This document shows positions 45,850-62,264 of a stretch of 64,000 bases of DNA, piece by piece. Source of the DNA: Rotaria socialis (lineage: Eukaryota; Rotifera; Eurotatoria; Philodinida; Philodinidae); contig CAJNYU010002640.1 of the NCBI GenBank assembly GCA_905331475.1, positions 1-64,000 of the forward strand, in the 5' to 3' direction. The stretch's first letter is position 1, and the number at the start of each line of letters is the position of its first letter. The notes below the pieces were generated by a model. That model was not told the origin of the DNA. It saw only the letters and a program-made list of their open reading frames with translations, and did not search any database. A program made the position numbers and the translations under genes.

Positions 45850-47020
45850 TATTTCATTAAAAGGTGCAATTTAACAAGTCCAAGACATGAGATGTATTGC
45901 TTTGCAAGGGATTCAACTTTTTTTCTCAAAATTTAAAGTATGGTTTTGTTTTATTTATGCTAGTGCATGTCGTTTAAGATTTTTCATCACAGCCACTATT
46001 CTTTTTGCTCTTAGAAAATAAAAAATGTTTTTTATACGTTTTTTTAAATTCAATGATAACCGAAAACCATGAACAATATAATGAAACGAGATTGCTGACA
46101 ACGATGATAAACATATAGACGAATACTTCACTAGAAAAATTCATTACGCATTGGGATGAATTTATTGGAATATTTCTATGATTATTTCAAACGTTAAAGA
46201 TTTTCTTACATTCACGTATTTTTTGTCTCAGGATCACACATTATATTGATAGTGAGCGGGCAGAGCAGAAAAGAACACATCTTCAGCAAATCAATATCAA
46301 ATGGACTACCTATGTCGCCCTCTAAAACCAATTAAAAAGGCTGAACTCTTATACAGTATACTCATCGGTAAAGAAAATCATTCTGAGTCGAAATGTGATT
46401 CTGCTTCCGTTCAAAAACTGACAGCAATGGTCCTCTTATCGAATAACTAGATAATCAATTGATAAAATAATTTGAAAAATATTCTCAGTATTTTCGATTT
46501 CAATCCTGAGAAAATGCACATACTGTTAACGATATAAAATGTAAAAGTTTGATATACTGCTGCTATTTTTTTAAATCGAGCTTAATATTCTTCAATTGAA
46601 TTGTATTTATCAAGAACATTCTACTGTTTAATACAGATTTGAAAAATTATTAATTGACCGAATGAAATTCATTTGCATTTTCTCTCGATACAAGAAAAAA
46701 TTCAGTTTTCAGTTCAAATAGTCCATTTAATCGATAATGTATTAAAATAGAAAGATGTTTTTAAGCGTGGGTGTGCATTATTGATATTTCATAGGAACAA
46801 ATTTCAAAAGTTAATATTATTGCGTTATATCGATATGAGAATAAAATCATCTGGAGATAAGACCGACATGAGAGACTATAAATCGTGGCAAACTTATATT
46901 TAATTAACTGTTTTACGAAAGCTCTCTTCCTTATTTCCCGTGATTTATAAAAGGTAAGATGACTACATTCGAACGCCATAGTTTTCGAATATTTGATTAT
47001 TATTTAGACAATCCGTGAAA
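45850..47020. other. Intergenic
   Basis: About 1.2 kb, AT-rich, between element 7 and the secreted-protein gene. No exon or repeat recognised; the promoter of the next gene should lie near its end. Confidence 0.5.
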
Positions 47021-48477
47021 ATGAAATTTCTCCTTTGCTTACTTATTACTCTTGGTGTTACCTATGGTGCTATTTTACGTAAGTGAATAGGTTAAAACAT
47101 CAACGTTTAAAATATGTTCATTATGTTTTCATTTATTGAACAGCATTCAAACCCAATTGTGCCAATATGTTCTGTTCTTTGGACCTCAAGATCTGTCCTG
47201 ATGGTTCACTCGCTCCAATTCCAGTTGGTGGATGTTGTCCATCATTGAGTGCTTGCAAAACAGTTGTATCACCAATCGAGTGTATGTTAAAATATAAATT
47301 CTCAGATTTATTTATATATTTTTCTTTCATTGATTATATAATAGCTATCTCAGATTGTGGTTTCTCTATATGCAGCCTGATTTTACTATTGTGCCCTGAT
47401 GGTAGACCAGCTCCAATACCAACTGGCCAATGTTGCCCAAGTCTCTCTGCTTGTAGTTTATCAAGTGAGCAGCTTTTTCGATATGATAGAAAATGAATTG
47501 TATCTTATTTTTTTTTCATAGAACTAGCTGGCCGAAGCAATCCATTAAGTTCACTTCTTTCTGGTAGTAATCTTTTACAATCATTGTCCACAGCTACACA
47601 TGGTACTAACTTGGGAACAGCCTTATCAATTATTAACTTACTCAACAATGTTCAACAACTCTCGAACGATGTATGAAGACATTTTAATAAATTATGAATA
47701 TAATAATATCTTTCTAAGGTTCATCAAATTCCTATTCTCATTAATCAAACACTCGCTAGCATTCTCAATGGAACAGGTCAAGCTGGTCAAATCATCATCA
47801 ATCAATTGATTGGTGCTGTTTCCAATATTGCTCATCCGAGTAAATACCTAGATAGAAACTTCAGACTAAATTCGTTTTATTTATTAATACACTAGATGCT
47901 GCTAGCCGAAATCTCTTAGATTCTCTTGGTCAAAATGCTAATTTACTTTCGAGCATTTCACATCTTTTACCACAAGGTACATCCATCTCGACTGTTCTCT
48001 CCATTCTTAACTTATTGAACAACGTCAATGCTCTTAACAACGATATTCATCAAATCCCTACTTTACTCAATCAAACTTTAGCAAGCATTTTTGCTGGTGC
48101 TGGTCAAGCTGGTCAAGTTGTTGTCCAACAATTACTCAATCTTGTTGGATCACATCCACAACGTATGTTTCTACCGCTTTTATTGTCAATAATGATAAAG
48201 CGAATTTCATTTTGAATCAATTTTAGCCGCTAGCCGAAACCTCTTAGAGTCCCTTGGTCAAAATGCTAATTTACTTTCAAGCATTTCACATCTCTTACCA
48301 CAAGGCACATCCATCTCGACTGTTCTCTCCATTCTTAACTTATTGAACAACGTCAACGCTCTTAACGGTGATCTTCATCAAATTCCAGTAGTTCTTCAAG
48401 AAACACTTCAAAACCTTGTCAATGGTATTACAAGTCTTTTACCACCAACAGTTCAATCACTTCAAGGATCGGCATAA
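47021..48477 (+). CDS. Secreted protein with two Cys-rich motifs and three Leu/Asn-rich repeats
   Basis: Seven exons, 47021-47078, 47144-47281, 47345-47464, 47522-47670, 47719-47839, 47896-48162 and 48227-48477, give 367 aa in unbroken phase. Residues 1-17 are a clear signal peptide. Two short Cys modules follow, each C-x4-C-x6-C-PDG...P-x-G-x-CCP-x5-C (for example CPDGSLAPIPVGGCCPSLSAC), one per exon, reminiscent of small antistasin- or VWC-like modules but not assignable. The rest is three copies of a repeat of about 85-90 aa rich in Leu, Asn and Gln (SILNLLNNVNALN..., HQIP, LNQTLASI). Exons 6 and 7 are over 90 percent identical for about 160 bp. Probably extracellular or cuticle/gland-associated; no function is claimed. 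Confidence 0.78.
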
Positions 48478-49083
48478 AATAAATACTCCTGTATTTTTCC
48501 TTTTCAAATTGCAATAAATTTCTTTGAAACTTGATCGAAACGTGTAGTTCTTTTGAATACTTCGTATAAATTGTAATATCACTGTAAGAGAAAATCTAGA
48601 TAATATATCTGGTACTAATTGAAATGAATTGATTCTATTATTCAATTTTATATGATTGATTGTTGGATCATATCGATTGTTAATGAAGCAAAAAAATAGT
48701 CTTTCATTCACGACAGTATGTGATGGAATGTGGTTCGAAGGAAAAAATAGATGTCGATAGTTAGCGATTGATAAAATGAATTGTTAAATTGTATAAGAAT
48801 AATTGAAATGATAATTTTTCAATTTGTTATAAAAATATATTTGTTAAAAGATTCTATTAGGTTTTTATAGGATTAGTGTTGGCTTAATCTTTTAACGAAT
48901 CGGACAATTCTCCTTTTTGTGTATATATCATTGTTAAATAATTCGTTCACAAGTAATTGTTTCATTTCATTTTATACTTCAGGTTTCTCGAAGGTAGGTC
49001 ATGTGGATGAAAACGAGAGAAGATATTAGCTTTTTTTTGTATCATAAGTTTGCTTTCAAATGTAAAAAAAATTAGTTTTCTAG
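48478..49083. other. Intergenic upstream of SPT16
   Basis: About 600 bp, AT-rich, holding the SPT16 promoter and the polyadenylation region of the secreted-protein gene (AATAAA-like words just after the stop). The coding start at 49084 lies a few bases behind TTTTCTAG, so a 5' UTR intron or trans-splice acceptor is possible. Confidence 0.45.
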
Positions 49084-54346
<5,263 letters not shown>

Positions 54347-55166
54347 ATAGCAACAAATTATCCATTATATTAATATTACTATTTTTTTGTATAGATAAAT
54401 CTCTTGTAAAACATTGTGTTCATTTTTTTTTGCGTGTGTAACACACTTATTGTAATGAAGATGTAACAGAAAATTAATAGAAAAAAAGATTATCTCTATT
54501 CAATTGAATGAATTAAGTCATTGTATCAATAGACTTGCAATACCGTTAATTCTATCTAAATAAATATATGCCATCGATATCAAGAGAAAGAAAGAAAAAG
54601 CTAACTGAAATATTCTTTCTTTATTTCATCTTTCTGCTCTATTCCATTCTTCTTTCACTCCTTCTATCAAGTCGACGTCTCTTGCAAATATTGTCTGACG
54701 AATATTTTGTTTTTCTTTTGAATAGCAAATATATATAAATTCAACCTATTCTCGATAAAAGATACAGTAATGTGGCATCATTATGCTAGTATGCATTGCC
54801 ATCCGTGTTTGTCAAGTGTCAACACATTTTTTACATTATGATGGTAATTATAGTAAAATGAATGCATGAAGCAGAATTGATTGAATTTGTTCGATGTTTG
54901 ATGAAAGAAAATAAAAAGTAATTAAAGTTTATTCTGTATCAACTTATTCAAAGTTTCAACCGATTATCTACCGATGTATATATATATATACCTATGCAAA
55001 AGATAGGTATTGTTAACACGGTGCAGACGTTAAGGTGAATTTTATTCAACTATCAAGTCTAAAAAGTATGACAAATCTATATTACAAGATTTTTTTTGTT
55101 ATTATTATCTTAAAGTGTTACAACTTCAGTGAAAAAAGGTGCGGTAAGTAAAACATGTAACAAAAC

Positions 55167-55200
<34 letters not shown>

Positions 55201-58200
55201 ATAAAAAGGAAGAAGAAACGGAAACTCATTTTTATATTCGAGACGTGCGACAACGACGACTACGATTCCCCAAAGACCTGCTTTCACTCTGTTCTATTAA
55301 GCTACCTATCACCTTGCTAGTTACAACTCGAAGCGTTACGATTACACGCATACAAATACACACTCACGAATTCGTGCACCCATATAGGGAACAGCCCTAG
55401 AGAAATTAGACTTGTGCCTGCTATTAGACATGTTACATGTCGACAAAGACGATAGTTTTATAGGTTTTTACTTCTATGGCACGTTGCCGATAAGAAAAAT
55501 ATGTTGGTTTTACTTACTAAGACAAGGTCTGTTCTTTTTTTTTATTTAATACTTTGATCCGATTGATTATTCAGAAGTGAGAAAAATAAACAAAATAAAC
55601 ATTTTCTAAAATTCGAGCAAATCAAACATCAAGTGTTTTCAACAGTAGTTTTCCTTTCTCTCTGTCTCTGTCTGTCTCTGTCGCCCTCTTTTACTCTTTT
55701 CTTTTTCTCTCTATTTCATTCCCTTGTGATGCAATATAGAACGTTGTCCATTTATATTTAAAAATGAAACAAAAGAAAAATAATAACTTGTTCTAATCAA
55801 CATCGTCAACCACATCAAGAAGCATTCTGTGCTGACAATGGAAAGAAATTCAACAGCTGAATAGCAGCACAAATACTCACCAACCGACAACTAAACAAAC
55901 TGACTGTTGTTACAAGCTGACGTCTTACATAAAAGATAAATGAATAAATGAAAGACATTCAATCTATTAAGAAGCTATAAGTGCAGGTTTTGTTGATAAT
56001 TCGGACATGGACATTCTATTTGTTCGTTGTCGTCAAAACCTGTATTGAACTGGCAAAATGAACAACTGTAATAATAATTAAGATTGATTCAATGATAATG
56101 AAAGTATGTAGAAAAAAAAGATATATTTGCTTTCTTTATTTCGCAGTTTTTTACTTTTTCTTAATGTTTCATTAGAAAAAAAATGAGGACACAAAAGAAT
56201 TGTTATACTAGTATAAATCTATTTCTTGAGTGAGATTAGGTGTTGTTAGTTTTTATTTTATTGTTTTTTAGCACTTGTACTTTTTTCCATTGCAAATTTA
56301 TTTGGCAGGTAACTACATTCATTCTAACGAATTAAAAGGAATAGATTTAATAATTAGTAGAGCATCAAAGTTCTATGCGATAGATATTTTATCAATCATT
56401 GAGAAGTGTGTAATACAACACTAGAAGCACGGAAAGAGCCGGATGTGAAGTGGATAAGTAGCAGAAGAATGGGTACTACATAAGCAATTTCTAAAAGAAG
56501 AAAAGTGCTCTGTCACATTATTTCAAAAATTGTAGAGCGTGACGCACTCGCATAATTTGCAATTCAGTAGTCGTTATGCAAATAGAAAAATCTTTATATT
56601 TACTCTAAAAAACCTTATTTTTTCATACGTCATACGATAATTTTTATACAATATGATCTGTAATGATAGTTAATATCGAGTTCTTTTCGTAGATGTCAAA
56701 TTAGATCGAAGAGTTATAAAGAAACAAAAGCTTTTCTGATTGCAATTTTCATTGAACTTTCTAATATATACTATTTCTCTTTTTTTTTCGAATTTTGGAG
56801 TTCTTTGTCGCTAAAATTATATATTTTTTCTTGATTATACTCAAGAGAATTATTCTTTCATCTTCTAAACCCTATGCTTGATAATATTTCACAAAATCTT
56901 TCAATCAAAATGGTTAAAATAAATCTATCGGAATAGAAGCTTCTGTATTTTTTGTTTCATACGATAGAGAAAAAATACTTTGGAATAATGACTTATAAAT
57001 TATTTTTAAAACTTGATCTAATCAACTTTCATCCAAGAGGAAAAACCGTATTCTAAGATAAAAGAAAACTGTATATTAAAGATTCATTCTAGAAGAAATT
57101 GACCACCATGATGTAATATCAATAAATTCAAATATTCTATAGTAATTACTATTGTATGTTCATTTAATTCATTGGAGATGATTTTGTAGGTTCCTATTGC
57201 ATATTAATCGGGCATCAAACAAAAATTCATTTATTCTTGATCACGAAACGGTTGATTTGTTTGTTCGACAATCGCATGTATAACTAATCAATATTTTCCT
57301 GTTGCTCCTTACCATAGTTTCTTGATTACGATACAAGTAAAACACAAAAAAAGAAAATTAAATGATTAAATATAAAGGATAGTGTTATATACAAAAAATA
57401 TTGCAGTGATTTCCTCGAGATTTCGGCTAAAGTTAAACAATATTCTAACTTTCGTTGCTGTCAATCTACCGACATTGACGTTTCAAAGCTCCAAAAACCA
57501 AAATCGTCTTAATTTAAAAAAAATGTTTTTTGTTGTGAATGTAATCTGCTAAGTGTCAGAAAGCTATAGTTCAAGTAAATGCAAATGTTTGACAGACCGT
57601 TCCAATAGATGGCAATACATTTTCTAGCTTCAACAAATGATGCTTGTGTAATAGATTCTAAACAATTTCTTAATGTAAAAATTTCAATTAACTAGAAACA
57701 TTCATATGGAAATGTATGATTGAAAAATTTAATTTTAAATATAATTTACGTCCATTAAAGTTTACATTTACTAAATAATCGCTGACAATATGGCTAGAGG
57801 AGGTTGGAAAATGATAGTTCTTTCTCTCTCTCGCTGTCTGATTATACAATTGTGAGTATAGTCACCCTCTCATTTTGGAGAAAGTTACTGATGCGTCTCA
57901 CTCAATGTTTGAGAGCAATTCCGACTATGAACTTCTTGTATTTTTAAATATTTACACCACTATAACTTGCTTTCATGTTGAATAAACCTTGAGAGTCTTA
58001 TTTACGACAAGTTGCAAATATTTTAATTTCGAATAAATTACCCAATATTTTCACAGCTGATGAAGACTGCATTAGCTAGAACTATTTCCTTTATGAACAT
58101 GCAATTGAAATCATCAAAAAATTTTAATACATGACTATAGAATGTCACAGTATTTTCCCGGGTATCAAAAGGTTTTTCAGGGAATAGGATCTAAAATTAT

Positions 58201-58803
58201 TCATTCGAAAGAAAAAGACTTCAAATAAGTTAGGGAAGAAAAATAAGATCTAGCTTTATGATTAAAATCTCCAAACTGAAGAAAAATTTTTGTTGTCTCG
58301 TAGAACAATATTAATTTTTACTTTTAAAAATTGTCGAATACAAACTAAAATTTCCAGTAAAACCTAACAGTCATTATATTTATCATTGTGGTGAACACTA
58401 TCGTAAAAGCTTGAGTAGAAAGGTTTGAGAAAATTTTGCATCGCAGAAATCATACTAGAAGCAACTTTAAAACAAGTAAGACGTTTTTCGAAAAAATGTT
58501 TGCTTAAGTAGAAAATGGTTTTATGAACTTGATTTAAAATTTGACAAGTGCAGTTCAATATATTGAATAAACATGTCTTCAATAGCTCTACAGTTGTGAA
58601 CTTCTTGTACGATTTTATTCCATGTAAGAAAACAGCATTAACATCCTAACAAGATATTCATTACGATCAATTGAATCTTTTATTTTAAAAAGTTGAACAG
58701 CTTAAGTATCTTTCTTTTCTGAACAACAAAATAGTAAAATATCAATCGAGTTTTTATTTATTATAAGACAAAACAGCTGCAGATCTTTTTATTTTTCCTC
58801 TGT
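54347..58803. other. 4.5 kb gene-free stretch
   Basis: The longest region without a recognisable gene. It contains a (GA)n run at 55169-55200, a CT/GTCT run at about 55655-55700, short TA runs and otherwise plain AT-rich DNA. No exon with phase-consistent borders, no RNA gene and no CCCAG-ended element was found. Long regulatory DNA or an unrecognised non-coding transcript is possible. Confidence 0.5.
55169..55200. repeat. GA dinucleotide microsatellite
   Basis: An almost pure run of GA repeats of about 30 bases, within the gene-free stretch downstream of SPT16. Confidence 0.9.
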
Positions 58804-59643
58804 TCATTTTGTCCTGTTATTGTTATTATTAACGTTAACATCGTCATCATCGTCGTCATCATCTTTTTGTATATCTTTTGTGTATTTACTGAAATCAAAT
58901 TCTTTATCATAACCCAACATTTTCATTAATATTTGTTTATCAAAAAAATCATCATTATTAATAAAGAATGGTTTACTTTTAATCAGCATTGATGTAAACA
59001 TTCCAGTGATTGGAGGTACTACAACATCTTCAGCACGAAATTTGATTTGTCTTTCCATCATAAAAAAATTCTTATAAAAACCAGTAAATTGTTGACTTTG
59101 TTCATGATAATATAATGATGTTAGATATCGTTTACATATTAATTGTATAAGTGATGGCGTTAATAAAACGAATGTTGCTGATATTATTGTATAACCAATA
59201 GCCACAAATATAGATGCTTCATGAAGAATTTTGGGTAACATAACTGGATAACAAATAGCACCACCAATACTCGATGCCAATGAGAGGGATTTAGCTGCTC
59301 GGAACGGTTTATCTAATTTTCCAATATAAATAAGTTTACCAAGAGTTTTCTCACGAAGTTGTTCACGTTTTGATAACGAACTATTCGAATCTGTATTCAT
59401 ATCCATGTATGGCAATTTTTGGTCAGGTTGTAATGAATTATGATCGATTATTGGTGGTACGAGGTCGCCTTTTTTAATTTTTTCAAATGCTTTAATTAAA
59501 TTTGGATCAAGAAGAAAATCTGTTCCTGTCATCTCAGGTTCTTTACATTTTTGTTGTAGTGAACTAGTCAGACGAATAAAAGAATTTAAACGAAATATAT
59601 TCGTTTGCTGACAAACAACGATGTTTCGAATTATTGTTAACAT
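58804..59643 (-). CDS. TMEM70: Mitochondrial complex V assembly protein TMEM70-like
   Basis: One uninterrupted frame of 279 aa. The Arg-containing, acid-poor N-terminus looks like a mitochondrial presequence. The TMEM70 core starts at KLIYIGKLDKPFRAAKSLSL and has two membrane segments (about residues 118-140 and 149-172) joined by a short loop, followed by ICKRYLTSLYYHE and, near the end, MLGYDKEFDF, all family landmarks. The tail is an Asp/Asn run specific to this lineage. TMEM70 sits in the inner membrane as a hairpin and helps assemble the ATP synthase c-ring. It lacks introns, unlike most genes here. Confidence 0.87.
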   Translation of the reverse strand: MLTIIRNIVVCQQTNIFRLNSFIRLTSSLQQKCKEPEMTGTDFLLDPNLIKAFEKIKKGDLVPPIIDHNSLQPDQKLPYMDMNTDSNSSLSKREQLREKTLGKLIYIGKLDKPFRAAKSLSLASSIGGAICYPVMLPKILHEASIFVAIGYTIISATFVLLTPSLIQLICKRYLTSLYYHEQSQQFTGFYKNFFMMERQIKFRAEDVVVPPITGMFTSMLIKSKPFFINNDDFFDKQILMKMLGYDKEFDFSKYTKDIQKDDDDDDDDVNVNNNNNRTK

Positions 59644-60099
59644 TATCTAAAATTAAAAAGAAAAAAGATTGATCTAACACGGATTCAGTCAGATTCGATG
59701 ATTTCTCATCAGTGTTTGTCTTCTATTCGGTTTCATTCTATGGATTTTTTTAATCGATTCTATTCTTTCGGATGCAGAAACAATTTATATATTTATAATA
59801 CTAAAAACAAATTAAATTGTTTGTTTTAATGATTTTATCACATTGAATTTCAAATAGTGAAATTTTCTTCACATGATACGTATCGTTGATTTGTTGTGAT
59901 CATTATGCGTATCTCAAAGGGTGCTCGTTGATATGTTATTTAGTTTCAGTCGAATTAGTATATGGAATAGTTGGATGCCTATCATTTTCTTTTCCTATGA
60001 TAAACTACAATCGAACTGGAGAGAAACACAAATGAAAGATCATCGAATAGGACTGAAAATGCATTTTGTAAAAAATAAAATAAAACACAAAAAATCATT
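59644..60099. other. Intergenic between PYCR and TMEM70
   Basis: About 460 bp of AT-rich spacer; both neighbours are on the minus strand. Nothing recognised apart from the expected promoter of TMEM70 and 3' end of PYCR. Confidence 0.5.
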
Positions 60100-60957
60100 T
60101 CATTTGGTATCTCTAGCTAATTGATCAGCCATTGTTTGCGCACGGTTAAATGCTGCCATAATTGCATCCATAAATGCACCACGTACACCTTTGTTTTCAA
60201 GTTCATGTAAACCATAAATTGTCGTACCGCCTGGTGTTGATATATCATTTTTAAGTTCAGCTGGATGTTTCGACGATGCTACTAAAACATCAGCACAACC
60301 GAGCATCGTTCGTGCTGCTAATGTATTTGCTAATTGACGAGAAAGGCCTGCTTTAACTGCGCCATCAGCGAGACCTTCGACTGCCGTACAGAAAAAAGCT
60401 GGACCACTACCGATTAAAGCACACATGATATCTAATTCAGATTCACTAACAGCACCAGCATAGTAGGCAACTTTATCAAAAATTGATTTTAAATAATTTT
60501 CCAGTCGACGATTGTTTTCATTCGTAGTCAACGATGATATAGCATACGAGCCATTGCATTTAGCAACATTAACATTGTACATAATTCGAATAATATTATT
60601 CTCAGTATGAAGCCAATGGGATAATGTTGAAATAGTTAAACCTGGAACGATTGATATAAATAAGATATTTGTTAAACGATTTTTATCAAGAGATTTTTCA
60701 AGTTCTTGACATATGGATTTTATTAATTTTGCTTTTACAGCAAATAATACAATATCACAAGTATTGCAAAGCAATAGATTTGACGATGTCATTTGAATCA
60801 TATTACTGAAGCGTTTCAATGATGATTTATCATCATTTGCAGATGGACAACTTATCGTAAGATGTATTTTATCAAGATAATTTGCTTCACGAAGTCCATC
60901 AACTAATGCTTGTACAATACGACCTCCACCAATAAAACCTATCCGTATATTTTCCAT
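60100..60957 (-). CDS. PYCR3: Pyrroline-5-carboxylate reductase
   Basis: A single-exon gene of 285 aa, the normal length. The Rossmann start reads IGFIGGGRIVQALVDGL, a GxGxxA-type dinucleotide-binding loop. The C-terminal signature STPGGTTIYGLHELENKGVRGAFMDAIMAA is the P5CR hallmark, and IGSGPAFF and AAR.ML.G (dimer helix region) are present. It reduces 1-pyrroline-5-carboxylate to proline with NAD(P)H. With no presequence it is probably cytosolic, as for PYCR3, hence the symbol; the paralogue choice is less certain than the enzyme family. Confidence 0.95.
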   Translation of the reverse strand: MENIRIGFIGGGRIVQALVDGLREANYLDKIHLTISCPSANDDKSSLKRFSNMIQMTSSNLLLCNTCDIVLFAVKAKLIKSICQELEKSLDKNRLTNILFISIVPGLTISTLSHWLHTENNIIRIMYNVNVAKCNGSYAISSLTTNENNRRLENYLKSIFDKVAYYAGAVSESELDIMCALIGSGPAFFCTAVEGLADGAVKAGLSRQLANTLAARTMLGCADVLVASSKHPAELKNDISTPGGTTIYGLHELENKGVRGAFMDAIMAAFNRAQTMADQLARDTK

Positions 60958-61123
60958 CTAAATCATTTTGAAATAAAAGATCATATTACATATGTCTATC
61001 AAATATTTGAAAAAAAAACAGTACATCTGCATTTTTTGTATTGAATTTTAATAAAATATAATAATTACAATTAAAATTAAAATATGCATTAAATAAGAGA
61101 AATATTTCCATTCGTTGTGTTTC

Positions 61124-62169
61124 CTATGTTGAAGGATGAACACGTTCCGAATGAAAAATATCAATCGTTGTTTGATGACATGGACGAAGATCGAGATCAT
61201 AATATCCAATAGATAATTTAGCTTTACGATAAGAAAATAAATAAAAAGGATGAAAAATAATTTTCATAATTCTTACATTCTGGTGGTTTATAAAAATCAA
61301 GTCCTCGACCAATTTTTACTATCCATCCATTATTTAACCTAGTAATAAAAGTAATTTCAATTTTAGTAAAGCCTGTATTTAATAATGAACACGATGATAC
61401 TCGATCAGAATTACTCGTTAGTAGAAAAAAAATTCAGTTTGAGTTTTTGTAAACTAGAAGTATGCAGTTGAAATTGCTTTTCAGATGCTACCAAATTGAA
61501 TTCTATTTTTTTTAAATTCTCAGAGTTACTTCCACAATTAATTGTTAATAATGAATAATATGAAATAAATTGCTAATAAGATCAGAGAAACATCAAACAT
61601 CTACTATTTAGATTTATAACAGAATCTTCTAAGGCGAACTATCAATTTTCTAGTATCAAGAAATGTTTATATGGACTGATTTTAGTTTAATTTATTATGA
61701 TTTTATTTTCTCACTTGATTTCTCGATCATGTAATCCAGTTAAATAGTTTATTTTAAGTTCAATTGAATGCTTGTTTGCAAGATGCTCTTTAAATTGATT
61801 TAATTGTTCAGTTTGTGTTTGTTTTGCTTGTTCATTCTATTGAGAGATTATTATAATGAAAGGGAAAACAAGAATTTTAATTCAATCTACCGTTTCGAAA
61901 CTTGTAATTAAATCGATTCGTTTTATTTTAGCAGCTGATTTGATAACAACTTCACAAAATCGTAAAAAATTGCAGATCTAAATAATAATATTTTATTAGA
62001 TGAGTAAAACTAGAAATGAATATTAGAGAGACTTGATGAAACGCTCGTATATATGGATCTTGAACAGTAACTTGTGTGACGGATTCATCCAAGAAACGAT
62101 TAAATATTTTTTCATAACTATTCCCTAGTGAACCATCTTTTATTTGAATTTGTTCATGATAAGTTTTAG
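61124..62169 (-). CDS. MITD1: MITD1-like phospholipase-D-like domain protein, 5' end not found
   Basis: Five exons, minus strand: 62033-62169, 61891-61977, 61715-61836, 61277-61338 and 61124-61221, all in phase. They encode the C-terminal membrane-binding domain of MITD1: QDPYIRAFHQICNFLRFCE, then GLHDREIKLNNGWIVKIGRG, then IGYYDLDLRPCHQTTIDIFH. MITD1 acts with ESCRT-III in cytokinesis. The first exon seen starts with codon phase 1 behind TTAATTTTAG and contains no in-frame ATG. Upstream there is only 95 bp before the 3' end of the next gene, with no ATG and no MIT domain. Either a distant exon is missing or the gene has lost its head. Confidence 0.75.
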
Positions 62170-62264
62170 CTAAAATTAAGAACAAGAAAGTGAACAAAAA
62201 AAAAGGTTTTTATTCTTTATTATTTAATATTAAAAAGAAACGAATAGAAAGCAATATATATTTT

